Of a DNA stretch of 64,000 nucleotides, positions 41,171 through 53,535 are shown one piece after another. Source of the stretch: Pseudeuparius sepicola. Its lineage: Eukaryota; Arthropoda; Insecta; Coleoptera; Anthribidae. The stretch is taken from assembly GCA_963920635.1 (NCBI GenBank), contig OY987306.1, positions 14,337,501 through 14,401,500 on the forward strand. Reading direction: 5' to 3'. Position 1 is the stretch's first letter. Every line of letters begins with the position of its first letter. The notes beneath the pieces are model-generated. The model was not told where the DNA came from. It made no database searches and saw nothing but the letters and a program-made list of their open reading frames with translations. A program made the position numbers and the translations under genes.

Positions 41171-43563
41171 CAGGGTGATTTATTCATAAATACATTAATT
41201 TTAACCACGTCATCAGGGAGGTACATATATACCGAAAACGCAAAAAAAAATTTTTGCTGCATGTTTAAATAATGGGGCAATTTATCCCAAATCCCACGTA
41301 ACGAGGCGCACCTGAACGCATGTGGCTACGACGTTATGCTGCAGTACATGGCACCGGCCGCGACGTTGCCATTATTTATTGATAATTTAATTACGAAAAA
41401 ATATTCAGTTTATGAATTATTTACCTAGTTGATATGACAATAACAGGGTGTTAGCACACCTTGGACTTGGCGTGATCAGCATCTAACTCGAGAGACCCTT
41501 ATCACTACACTTTTCACAGCACCCGCTATAACAATACAAAAGGCCTTCATAATCACACGCACAAAATGCACTCAGTGTCTACAGAGGGTGGAAAATACTG
41601 AAACCTCAAAAGACTGAAACTGTTTCCGAAATTCGCTAGATTTTGAGATTTAAGACAAAAGTCTTATTAAAAACAACGCGGGCGTCCCATCCGCATTCCA
41701 GAACTATTAATTATTACGTCAAACTTGTCATTGTCAAGGATCTGCTGCCGGTTTCTATTGTATGTGGCGCCATCTCGTTGGTATTAACGTCGCCGAATCT
41801 GTGGTAGAGCTCTCAGTCACCCTCTGTGTGTTCAAAACCGAAAGTCTACAGCGCGCTTTATGACACGGTAACTAGCGAACCTTTCTAATAGATAGCAGCA
41901 CGTACTACAGAAACCAGAGTTGTCTACATTCTGTAGGTATATTCGGTACTCTTTGTGCAACATTTTTGCTTTTTTACCAAAACGGTTCTCTAGACAAATG
42001 CGGAAATGATAGACATAATAATGATCCTTCATGGAGAATGCCTGCAGAATGTCAGTCAAGCTACCGCGGAACTATTTAGAAGTTAGAAAAATAAATCCAG
42101 GCTCAGCGCGCCACCTATCGGCAGGTAGCGAAACTAAGTGCGAAACCACCACGATGTTTAATTACGGGAATGCTTTCTACGAACGAAGTAGTGTCAATGA
42201 ATGCGACATGGGACATAACCTTTAAAAATATCCAAACCAAAATACGGGGAATGTGCACTGTGAAATACGGGAAATAATAACATCACAAAAAGACCCAAGA
42301 AGCCCAAACTATTTATAATGCGTACCTATTATGTGCGACTAGTGAGGCGGAGTGCGAGAAACGAAAGGAAATTCACAGTGCACTCTGCAGAAACTTGGCA
42401 AGGATCAATGCCGCAAACACCAACGCGCCGCGTGCCGGAAATTCTCAGCCACGGGTAATTGCCAGGCTCCTTTTGCGGAGTTCGGGCTACACACATCCTC
42501 CTACTCCTACTAACGACTGCACGACAAGGGTTGTGACAAACAGAAGTCAAGAAAGCTAAGGACTTTTAGCAACCCCTCATCCCTAACTCGCCCAGAAATA
42601 ATACTAAGACTCGGGAGGTTACACATCAGGCTATACCCGGTAACATACCTAACGGCAGGAAAAGAAACTAGAAAAAGCTGTAAAGATCGAAAGGTGGAAA
42701 TTAGAAAGATTCAAGTACTTACGACTGAACCAATGTCACAGAGGAGGACTACCCCCACGGAGACGATTCTATTGCAAATATGGATCCCTAGTAACAATGA
42801 AAAGCAAACATAACGAGAAATAAAGGAATGAGAAGTGTATCGTTTGTGATGGTAACCAACTTAAGCGGAAAGTAAGGTAATTTTCAGCAACTGTATCCCA
42901 GAGATGTTGGCTAATTTTGACGTTCTTATTTCAGAGGAAGCAGAACAATCACAGAACACAACTACTTACTCTAGGAGCGTCTTGGTGTAGTAAAAAGGGT
43001 TATCAGTGAACTAGCGGAAATATTAGTGCCCCAAGCGAAAGTGAGTGAAGTTCGTTTTATCGAGAAAAAATCGTCTTCAGTGGTGTCGAGGTCCACGAAA
43101 TCATGTAAGCCCCCTAGTTGAATAGGTAGGTACCTACTTAATAAAGCATCCAAAAATCAAAAGGTCACGTATGCAGTCGTTTCATTTCTGTTTCTCGTTG
43201 GCATTTATCCCTTAAGGCTCACCTTAAGGTGTTTCAGGGAAAACTAACCGTTACAAGACGTAAGCGTTAACATTTGTCCATAATTTCCGCAAGCATTTGG
43301 CAAAACATTCGCCTACAATACAAATAATTATGTACTGAAAACATTCCTTTAAATTTACGAAAGTTGCGTACATCTGGCAACAATGTTGACGCGCGCAGTG
43401 GCAGCCGTAAATAGAGGGCCAAATAGGTAAAAATGCGGTTTAAAAAATATATATAATTCCGGTTTTAAAAAAAAGTTGGAATTTTTTTAATTGCGATTTC
43501 GCATTCATAGCATTTTTCCCTACCCACTGTTAAAATTAATGTAGTTATGAATAAATCACCCTG
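41171..43563. mobile_element. TA-flanked DNA element with ~35-bp TIRs, no transposase
   Basis: CAGGGTGATTTATTCATAAA at the left and its complement at the right (43529-43563) form ~35-bp inverted repeats with TA outside. The 2.4-kb interior has only short frames with no motifs. It is probably a non-autonomous Tc1/mariner-type element. Confidence 0.7.
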
Positions 43564-43565
43564 TA

Positions 43566-46034
43566 TTTACAATTTGGAATTGTACATTTAGTGGTTCACA
43601 CAAAGTACAGTAGGTAAACTGAGTAGTTAAATTTGATACTTACAATTTATAATTTGTTAAAAAAAACTTTGAAAAGGTTAAAGTTTATAATATAACATTG
43701 GAGATGTTCGTGAGCTTAAAAGCAAAACACAAGTAGCACGACAGGTTCACGTGAGCATTTAAAGTCTTGTTTACGAGCACTTCGAAAATTTGGACGACAG
43801 TTCTACAGAGTACCTTAAAGCCTTCTCAAATTAAAGCTGAGTAGAGGCCACCTTCGCTCCAAGCTCCTTGTTCGTGGATTAGGACCTCGTCTATGCCTAG
43901 AGACTCGAGCGGGTCGTGGGATGTCCGAGCTGGTGCTGGAAGGTGTGCTGACTACTCTAAGCCGGTTGTAACGTTGGTGTGCTGGTACTCAGTCCGTCCC
44001 TGTCTCGCTTACGTGCTTCGCTCACGTACCGGAGTGCATGTAACAGAAAACACACCGAACAGTCTCCGAAAACCAGCAGTCGATGTTTCGACGCTTTTAC
44101 AATTACTAGTTAAATTTATTACGTAAAAGGGGTAAAAAAAAAGAATTGAATCCATACCATATTTTGCAGTTACATGTGTTAATTAACAACCCCAAGATAG
44201 ATTAAAGCATGTAACTTTGAATTATAGAACCTTGAAATTGGCTGTGAAATAGATTAAAAATGACTATACAAAACGATCAGTTATCTCGACTACACTTGAC
44301 TTATAAATTTACTATACAATATTTACAAAATAAAAGGTAACATTAATAAAATACAAAAGTTCTAGCGACTTTCCCAATTTCACCCCTTGGCAAAATACCA
44401 AAAACAATAGCCCTGTAAGCTATGTAAAATAAGAAAACGTGTCGTGAAGTCTACACCACGTCGAACAACTTAAGTGTGGGGCATAGAGTGATTCTGTGCA
44501 AAAACGTGACCTAATATAATTTAAATAACCAAAAGTTGGCTACGACCCATCACGTGAAGTCCACAGAACAAGGGAAACAGATTCCGAATGAGATGGCTAC
44601 AGCGAAGTCGACAAGTGTCGGATACAGATAAAATCACTAATCTAAGTAGCTAACTCACCCGGAATACTGCCTTCTGTAACTCCCTGTGGTCCTCACGCTG
44701 TTGGTCGCTGATTGAACCTGATAGATGTGGGAAAAAACCCTCCACGACTTGTCCACGAAGTTCGTAGAAACGTGGTGATCACACATGAAAAAAAAAAACA
44801 GAAAACTTATTAGCACAGTAAACCCAAAAATACACGATACACCAAACCACTTAAGCTGCTCGCAAAGATGAGTATTAAATTCCGAAAATAGATTTCCCAG
44901 CGGAAAATTCGAATGAATAATTCGGAACTTAACCTCACGTGATGCACACCTGACAAGTGGTAAAATGGGAAGCCGCCCGATTCTTTTCGCCGGGTTTATT
45001 TATAAACTTTTTTGAAATATGGACGACGGATGACTTCCGTTTCCTTTCCAGAACACTTTGGAAGGTTTTAAAAGTGAAACTTATTGATAATAGTTATTTA
45101 TGTACCAAGGCACTGAAGTTCAACTTTTTATGACTCATGTGGAGTTTAGTTGCTGAGGCCTCTGGCCGAGGCAAATAAAAAAAAAAATTTAATGTTTACC
45201 GTTTAATCAGAAGTATCATTAAACATGGGGATTCAAGGCGAGGGGATTATATCTGCTAACAAAGATACAAATACGGTTCTTTAGACTGGGAAACGCAGAA
45301 TATTTCTTTTGACGATCTCTTCATTCATCTTCTGACATCTTCTAACACTCGCTCATATATAGGGCGATTCACGTTCCTTCTCTATTTTACAGGATGTGGC
45401 GAAACCTATACCATTACAAAAATGCCTAAACTGATATAAAATTTGTTAACAATATAAATATAAGTTTACTGGCTTAACAGAGAAATATTTCTAAAATTTT
45501 AGTTGAAATGTGCATACGGGCAAATTTGTGAAGTCGGTGTTATTTTTTGTTGTTTTTTTAATGAAGCATGCTCATTCCCGTACGGACAAATTTTTTAAGT
45601 TGGTTTTTTTTTGTTAAAATTTTTCACATTATACAAGCCTTAAGAGGGTTAAAAAGTACATCGATGTTGAGTAGATTGAAGGCCATTGCTGGATAAGTAG
45701 GGGTATAGCGGCCCCAGCTTGTATTCCCTTGATACTTGTCCAGAATAATGCCCATAGTTAGTACTTACTTCCTCAAAAAAATTAGCCCCGCCAGAGGCGC
45801 CTTGTAGGAGGTTTAATTTTATTAATAAAATTATTACTTCCAAACGAGTAGGAATATCAATTTGAAAAAAATACCCTGCATTAAACATATAAAGGTGAAT
45901 CACTAAAAAAATGACGATGATCTTCCGTGCATGATAGCCGAGAAAAAAAATTTGAAAAATTAGAAATTTAATTTCACCTTGATACGGCCCTGGTACTACT
46001 TTCATTTTATTCTCAAAAGTCATATTAAAAGTCA
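43566..46034. other. Gene-free AT-rich stretch
   Basis: I see no motif-bearing ORF, RNA gene or clear repeat here. The 77-residue frame at 43893-44126 and the 128-residue minus frame at 45649-46035 show no recognisable domain. Confidence 0.5.
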
Positions 46035-46545
46035 TCTCCAGAAAATTTCAGATTTTTAGAATTGGTGGAAGGAACTCAAATGATTTTTTTTTGAGAACTC
46101 GACACGCGCCGTCGGTTAAAAAAATCGGGGTGTAATTTTACCTAGATGGAGACATGATATTACTTGCTTTTTTCTTAACAAATGGTCGGAGTGTATACTA
46201 CCCTTCCCAAAAAACTCAGAATTTGAAAATTGGCGGGAGGCGCTTAAATGGTACATTTTGTGAGCATTTTATAAGAATTCGGGCGACCGCGCCGTCAATT
46301 GAAAAGAGAGAATTATTTTACCTAGGTATATACCTGATACTACGTTTATTTTACTATTACCTAACAAATAATTACATTGTGTACGACGCGTCCAGAAAAA
46401 TTCAGATTTTTATAATTATTGGTGGGGAGGAACTAAAATGAAGCATTTTGTGAGCACTTGACACGAATTCGGATGACCGCGCCGTCAATTGAAAAGATAT
46501 AATTATTATATTAACCTGATACTACGTTTGCCTGCTCTCTCTCCC
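46035..46545. repeat. Tandem ~170-190-bp repeat, 2.5 to 3 copies
   Basis: Copies start near 46041, 46208 and 46394, sharing TTCAGATTTTTA.AATT.GGTGG, TTTTGTGAGCA.TTGACACGAATTCGG, GCGCCGTCAATTGAAAAGA and a GATACTACGTTT block. Weaker copies lie at about 49470-49780. Confidence 0.7.
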
Positions 46546-46865
46546 GTAAGTACACTTTACATAGGTACTCGCCAACAGGCCCGAAATCGAAAGTCAAATG
46601 TTCGAGGTGCCCTGTTATTTTCGTTGCTAGCTGCGAAGTGGTTGCTAGGTACAAAAAGTATTGCTTAGCAACCCTGACGCAGCAAGGACCTTAAAACCAT
46701 TAATAAAATGTATGTAGCAATGCGAATCTTGCGACAATTTTAATAGGTTTCACAACAATCGTTTTACAAGCTGGTTTTGATCATAAAGAACACGAATTAT
46801 ACCAAAGTAAAATTAATAATTTCAATGTTTCTCTGGCGTCAAATAAGAGCCGCATAACAGAACAA

Positions 46866-46940
46866 ATTTGACAGGCACCGCGCTACCGGTAGGGTGAGAG
46901 TACGCGATTAGTAATTCGTAGATCCAGAGTTCAAATCCCA
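46866..46940 (+). pseudogene. tRNA-like relic (Thr AGT-like) or SINE head
   Basis: GAGTTCAAATCCC resembles a B box and TTAGTAA resembles an AGT anticodon loop, preceded by GGTAGGGTGAGAGTACGCG at the place of an A box. The T-stem and acceptor do not pair, so it is not a working tRNA. Confidence 0.35.
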
Positions 46941-47321
46941 CACAAAGCTCAACATTTTTTATTTATTTTTTATTATCGCTGCATTCTGCCTCTTATCAAT
47001 TTTAGTAACTGAACAAAGGTTATTTTGAAGATCATTATTACTCATAATCTACTCCATATGTATTTAGAGCTTTATTCAAAGTACCTATAACCTGAAATTG
47101 TCGGTAGCAGGAAAAATGTAATACATTGCACGATGCGTAAGCTCTTTTTTGGCCTCGGAGGTACTTTTAAAGACCGACCGAATAACATATATTATATCAA
47201 CCGATTTCGCACCATTGGGACACTCAGGGATCACGACACTTTCGTTTAACATTTCTATCGAAGTTCCTACCTACGTATCTACTGATATTCAGGTTAATAA
47301 TTCAATTTTTCTTTCATTGCA

Positions 47322-47836
47322 GATTCCATGCGATAAAAAATTCCAAGTAGACCAACATGTGAAAACTTCTACTCATATTGCCAAATTGAGTAAGATGAAA
47401 TCTGGAGATGAAAAAGACATCTTTAACCGAGACCTATGTCGTGCAATGATGGCGTCAAATATTCCGTTGTCAAAGCTACGTAATCAAAACTTCACTTTTT
47501 TTCTCCAGAAGTATTGCAAATTTAATGTCCCAAGTGAAACAACACTACGAAGAAACGACGTAAGTCCTTGTATTCGGAGGTAATCGAGGAATGTGATGGA
47601 AAAAAAATAGTGGGTTTCAGTTTCTTAGCAAAGTAGCAAATATTTTAAAAGGAGATTTTACCGAATCCATCGATTTAGATCCTGTGATAGTGAGCAATTT
47701 TAAAAGCGCACCTCTTACATCGGTTGATGTGGAAAGGAGTTTCTCCATTTATAAATTTTTATATTCTGATAGAAGACAAAATTTTTTAATTGAGAATTTT
47801 GAGCAACATATAGTGATTTATTGCTTTTACAACTAA
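47322..47836 (+). pseudogene. hAT/CGGBP1-like transposase remnant with central deletion
   Basis: After a splice-acceptor-like TTTCATTGCAG (47311-47321) the frame reads CDKKFQVDQHVKTSTH (a BED/CGGBP1-like zinc segment) and FNRDLCRAMMASNIPLSKLR to about 47560. A stop follows at 47581. From 47639 a second frame gives TSVDVERSFSIYKFLYSDRR and ends at 47836; this is the hAT C-terminal dimerisation motif. The catalytic middle is absent. I take it as a decayed transposon-derived gene copy. The ATG at 47149 opens the frame but the residues before 47322 look intronic. Confidence 0.65.
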
Positions 47837-47999
47837 ATTTCAACCCGATTTTTATAATTTATAATAAATGCATATTTAGATTTAGTTCAATCGCCCTGTA
47901 TGTAGAAAATTTAAAATAAAATATTGTTACTTTTACTCTGTACAAATGCATTTAGAAATTTGTATGTACATACATTATATATGTTTATTTGTAAACATA

Positions 48000-49272
48000 C
48001 AGGGTGTTTCATCTTAAGTGCGAACACCACCGTAAAATTTGTATTCTCCATCCGATTTTAGCCGCGTTTTTTTCTAAAAATAGGCCACAAAAAACTCTAC
48101 GTTGGTGCAAAATTTCAGGTCCTAATAACAATTTTCAAGGCCTACTACAAATTATTTTTCTAGTAAAAAATGACAAAAACCATTTAGCGATTTTTTATTT
48201 AAAATCTGACACCACAGAGTTAATCAGAACAACCTAAAACCCCCCTATACCAAATTTGAACAAAAAATATACAGGGAGTTCCATTCTGCAGACTGTGAAA
48301 GTGGAGCAAAATAGGAATTTTAAACTCATCTGGCGAGTCAAGTATGTTACTTCGAAATAGTTGGATGATGAACAGGACCACTCACAGTGTCGATGTGCAA
48401 AGATCCAATAAAAAAATATACAAGGTATTCTTCTCTGTAGCAACTTTAAACTTTATACAGGTCAAAAATCGAGTATATCAAAACCACCCCAGACGTTACA
48501 AACGAACTAAGTCTAAAAAATACAGAAGCTTGCCAGTCAGTAAGTCCATATGAGTTAGGTGCCTGGTGTGCCACAACAGGAAACGCACAGAAGATGTATC
48601 ATCTTAGACAGTGACTTTATTGATAAAGGTGCAACAATTTGAATTGTTTTTATTTGTTAGTTGGATGATGCAAAGAAATAAATTGCTTTTGTATTTATTA
48701 ATATTTATTCAATGATTCGAGAGCACTCCTGACCAATATAAAGTTTAATAAAAATTCAGCATTTTGACATCGCCCAGAGAAAAAGACCCTGTACATTTTT
48801 GTATTGAATCTTTGCACACCAACACTATGAGTAGTTCTGTTGATCACTCATCTGTTTTGACGGGATTCCATGGCACACTTGATTCTCCAGATGCCTTTAA
48901 AATTCCTATTTTGCTCAACTTTCACAGCCTGCAGAATGGAACTCCCTGTATATTTTTTGTTCAAATTTGGTATACGGGGGTTTTAGGTTCTTCTAATTAA
49001 CGCTGTAGTGTCAAATTTTATATAAAAAAATCGCTAAATGGTTTTCGTCATTTTTTACTAGAAAAAAATTTGTATAAAAAAATCGCTAAATGGTTTTCGT
49101 CATTTTTTACTAGAAAAAAATTTGTAGTAGGCCTTGAAAATTGACATTAAGACTTGAAATTTTGCACCAACGTAAAGTTTTTTGTGGCCTATTTTTAGAA
49201 AAAAACGCGGCTAAAATCGGATGGAGAATACAAATTTTACAGAGGTGTTCACACTTAAGATGAAACACCCTG
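48000..49272. mobile_element. TA-flanked MITE with ~270-310-bp TIRs, split by another MITE
   Basis: CAGGGTGTTTCATCTTAAGT (left) pairs with the complement at 49253-49272, TA outside. The arms are 48000-48270 and 48951-49272. The right arm has a tandem duplication of ~55 bp (TCGCTAAATGGTTTTCGTCA twice). No coding capacity is seen. Confidence 0.82.
48272..48948. mobile_element. Inner MITE nested in the 48.0-49.3 kb element
   Basis: CAGGGAGTTCCATTCTGCAG and its complement at 48929-48948 are flanked by TA; the inverted repeats run ~170 bp with about 85% match by eye. The terminus resembles the fragment at 13586-13697 in the Polinton. Confidence 0.8.
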
Positions 49273-49274
49273 TA

Positions 49275-50540
49275 TAATAATGTACATACAATAAACAATA
49301 AATTTATATTTTTAAAGTATTTATTAATTTGCATATTTTCAACATTTTCCTGCATATTTTGACTAAATTATTTGCATATTTATGCGCATATTTTTAGGGT
49401 TTCGACTTGCAGATTTGGGTTACTCTAGTCATAATATTATGTAAGACTACATTTCCAAAATAAAATCAATAAAATTGAAAAAAATGATTTTTTGTGAGTG
49501 CTTGACACGAATTTCGATGAAAAATTAAAGATAAAAGAATTTTGAATTTGTCTAGATGCAGACCAGATACTACGTTTGTTTTTCTCTTAACAAATGGCCA
49601 TTTTATTATGTAATTTCACCTAATATTACGTTTGTGTTCTCTTAACGTATGGCCGTGTTATTTTAATGTACACCGCCTTCAAATACATTCATCTCTTTAA
49701 AATTTTAAGTCATTCAAATGATTTATTTTGTGAGTTGTTGACACGAAAAATATACTCCTTCAGATCTGCTTTCCAAAAATATAATAAGATGTAGGGTGTT
49801 TCATTTAAAATTACCGAGTAAACTTAGGATTTGAGTAAGTGAATAACCCGGTATGTCATTCAGAACTTTATGTCAATATTAGTCCACAGTCGTTACTTAG
49901 GCGTAACAAGCAATCTCCAGTCTTAGTTATAGCCCAAAATCTCAGTAAAGCGATTTTGTAACACCTTCACTTTGGGTGCAAAGTAGTAGATATCTTTTTC
50001 AAATAGTATGCACCCAAGGGAATAAAATAATTTGCAGAAAAAACATTTGAGGGTTTATTAGGGAGCCCATCTTTTGCAGAACACAAAATAACCCCTAAAA
50101 TCGAAATGGTCTTCGAAAACACAAAAACTGATTGTCATAAAAAATCTTATTTCTTGAAACCGTGGCGAAGCAAGTCGCAGCCGCCCACGGGATCTAGGAA
50201 ATGCTGGTATTTTGGTAAAAACTCCGGTCTATTTGTCCTAGAGTAAGTAAAACTATTCTTAACAAAATTTTAGTTGAAATTTCAACCTTAAGTTTTTAAA
50301 GGTAGTTGTGAGCATGCCTTGGAAATTTCTGAGAAACTTTATGCCTTCGAGTTTAAAAAAAAGTAAATTTTTCCCACTCTTCTGGAGGATATAATATATT
50401 TTTGTATTGCTTTAATTATAATTTTTAATTTTCAGCAATTTTTCTGGTTTCAATTAGGATTTTATTTCGTTATTACAACTCATTTATTTCAGGCTTCAAA
50501 ACTGGGTACAAGTTTTCAATAACAAACGGTTGTTATTGTT
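49275..50540. other. Gene-free stretch with diverged repeat copies
   Basis: 49470-49780 holds weak copies of the 46-kb tandem repeat (GTGAGTGCTTGACACGAATT; GATACTACGTTTG; CTTAACAAATGGCC). I see nothing in the remainder. Confidence 0.45.
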
Positions 50541-50592
50541 GTTATGCAAATTACAGGTATACCTACGGAGGTATACCTGTAATTTGCATAAC
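50541..50592. repeat. Perfect 24-bp inverted repeat with 4-base loop
   Basis: GTTATGCAAATTACAGGTAT plus ACCT (50541-50564), loop ACGG, then the exact complement (50569-50592). No surrounding element ends are visible. Confidence 0.9.
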
Positions 50593-51180
50593 CTAAAATG
50601 AGAAATAAATAATTATTAAAGCCACAGTGGTACATAGGAAAAGTACAACTTCCTGTTTGTTTCAATTATTGTTATTGAATTGTTTACTAGCTTATTTTTA
50701 AAAATCTAAGGCAGGCCTAAAACATCTCCATGTTTTGTTGCGTGTCGCTTCTTTAAGCGACAATTATTATTACCAAAACTTCGCACCCGCGAATCTGAGA
50801 CCCACCGTGTAGCACCTCATTGCTGAAAGTCGAGACTACAGATCGGTTGGCTTTTCAGGTGTATGCCTATTATCGATAATACCTTTCGTTAATTTTACGA
50901 TTCCCAAGCTGAAAATACCATGACTGCCCAGAGTCGTACTTTCTTAGCATTGGGATTATAATTAATTAGTGATAAATTAAGGAAAGGTATTATCTATTAT
51001 TAGGCATACCACGAGTTGTATTGAACATTTAGCACTTAGCAACTGAAAATAGTTTAATAATTTTGCAGTTCGTTTGTAGCCATAGTTTAACAACCCATCT
51101 TCTTAGGAATAAACCAACTACAAGTAAAAAAATTTCCCCTCTTCGAAGATGTGATTTAAAAATAAAAATTAAAATAAGCA

Positions 51181-51251
51181 GCCACAACCGGGATTTGAAC
51201 CAGGGACCTCTAGCACCCAAAGCGAGAATCATGCCCCTAGCCCATTGAAGT
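51181..51251 (-). pseudogene. tRNA-Pro(TGG)-like gene, decayed acceptor stem
   Basis: The minus strand reads GGGCTAGGGGCATGATTC (D arm), TCGCTTTGGGTGCTAGA (anticodon arm, TGG) and GGTTCAAATCCCGG (T arm, B box), closely following eukaryotic tRNA-Pro. The 7-bp acceptor stem has at least two mismatches. TTTT runs lie just downstream. It is either a tRNA pseudogene or the head of a tRNA-derived SINE. Confidence 0.7.
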
Positions 51252-51930
51252 TGACAGCTGTCCTTTAGGTGCTAATAGATATTTTGCATATCTTCTAGTC
51301 CTATATTAAATTTGGTAATGTTAAAAAGTTATCGGGTTATCAGTTTTAGCTGCCACAATATTGGTTTAGCGTAACTAGGACGTACCTAAGAGAGTAGGAT
51401 TTCAGCGACTATTTCCTTCGTCTTAATTTCCACCATTCACAAACGCGCAATTTTGAATTACAAATGGTTTCTAGATGGAAAAACTGTATGACAGCACCTG
51501 TCAGCAGTTTTTTCGAGTTTCCCCTCGGCCAAACTTGACAGCTGTCCTATAATAGGTAGTATTTTTTGTAAGCTATGTGTATGCAGAATAATCTGTTACT
51601 CATGAAATAGTCTTGTCAAATATCATTCGGGCATCTAATTTTTCCTGTGAAAAAAAAAACACAATGCTAAGTAATATTTTTTTAATAAAATGCATTCGTG
51701 CAGGTGCAAAAATCCTCGTCTTCGACTCGGATTTTTGTTGCCACCAACACTCATGCTTCTTGTTAAAATATTACAAATATTACTTAGGAACGTGTTTTTT
51801 CGATTTTTTTCGTAAAAATTAGATGCCCTTGTGATATTACTTACGAAAATACCACTAGACGTATTATCACCTGATTGGTTAATATTTCAAAAATCATGTC
51901 ATTTCATTGGTTCATATTGGCAGACCTTGA

Positions 51931-52078
51931 ATTCTCAGCGAAAATAAAACGAGTGACAATGAGAATAGCAAAACAGTGATTAGGTATATTATTTAAAAGC
52001 CATGCAAAATTCTCAGCGAAAATAAAACGAGTAACAATGAGAATAGCAAAACAGTGAACATTATTTAAAAGCCATGCA
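51931..52078. repeat. Tandem duplication (~78-bp unit)
   Basis: ATTCTCAGCGAAAATAAAAC begins at 51931 and 52009; the copies differ by a small deletion and one substitution. Confidence 0.88.
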
Positions 52079-52317
52079 GGTCATTTTAAAATGCTATTAC
52101 TTACTGGTGGCAATGTCCAACAGAAACAGTACAAATACCTCCAAACATGTCCAGGTAACGATTATTTTCACTGTCAAATAAATATTGCATATGACCTTGA
52201 TGAAAGATGATTGGTCTGCTGTAGTAAGTTGTTAACGCTGGATTTATATATGACTTTCGTGTTTTGGTTAGTGTCTCCAAGTCAGGACCCTAAAACAAAA
52301 CAAAATCTTTATTTAAC

Positions 52318-52555
52318 GACCGAGATTAGATATAATATTGCCCTCGCAAAAAATATAACAAAAGAATATTTTAGGAGTGAGCGTGAGGCCATCTTTTCTC
52401 CCACTCGCACTCATGTATTTTCCCATGATAAGGACCGAGATTAGATATAATATTGACCTCGCAGAAAATATAACAAAAGAATATTTTGGGAGTGAGCTAA
52501 GGCGTTCCCCCATCCTTTCTCTCACTCGCACTCATGTATTTTCCCATGACAAGGT
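52318..52555. repeat. Tandem duplication (~115-bp unit)
   Basis: GACCGAGATTAGATATAATA begins at 52318 and 52433; the copies run to CATGATAAGG and CATGACAAGG with a few indels. Confidence 0.88.
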
Positions 52556-52559
52556 CGGG

Positions 52560-53535
52560 TCTTATTGAGGCATTGCCGGATCCTGGATTTATTCCCAGAA
52601 ACTAACGACTAACGAACTGAAAAATAAAAATCGCTGTAAAAACTTTATTCCTGGGTTGCCGGCCACAATATTGGGCAGAAATGACTAGAAACACGTTCCA
52701 GACAAGATAATGACGTCTGAACATTTTGCCTCCTCCGACCTTCCTCCACACACCCCCAAATAGGAAAATGAAAGGTAAAAACTCAAACATAGACGTGTAT
52801 ATATTTTCAAAAAATAAAACAAAAAGTTAGGAGCACACTTTTTTTAACCATATCTACATCTACCTACATACCTCAAACAATTTTTTTATTATTCCTTGTT
52901 ACGTAAAACCAATAATTACTTACTAATATACTAATTACTTACTAATATACTACATTTTAGTAGATCACTCTTTAAAAATAAGCACAATTTTTTGCGTGCT
53001 CAGGACTTACATACTTATAATACCAGACAGAATCAAGACTTCTACCCTTGACTGATATATTATTAAAGACTGCTCACAGCTGTCACGTCTGACACATTTT
53101 TGGCTCACCATGCGCTTTCCGGAGATAAAATACAATGCAGAATACATTGTTAGCTATCAGAGCCATCTGTTTTCCAGGAACTAAAGCTATAGCCGTGAGA
53201 AGTCTTTATAAATACGTCAGTCAACGCTTCTACGTTCCCAGCTCATTATCAGAATTTAGAAAGAAGAAAATCTTCAACTGGATTTTCTTGATCAATAAAT
53301 GTTTTTATACTGTGAGTGAATTTTTTGAATAGCACATAACTCCGGTCTATGTAACTCTGATGTAGATTTATCTGTTTCATTTGTCTTTTTTGTAAATTGT
53401 TTGTCTTTTTTTATTGTTTTTTTATATGAGTCTTGTTTATGGTAGGTCACAATCATGCATGTTTTTAGATTTTAATTTTTTTGACGGATCCTATACAATG
53501 TATTTATTGTCTGAAAGGAAATAAATTATATTCTA
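52560..53535. other. Gene-free stretch
   Basis: No motif-bearing frame, RNA gene or repeat of note was seen. Confidence 0.45.
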
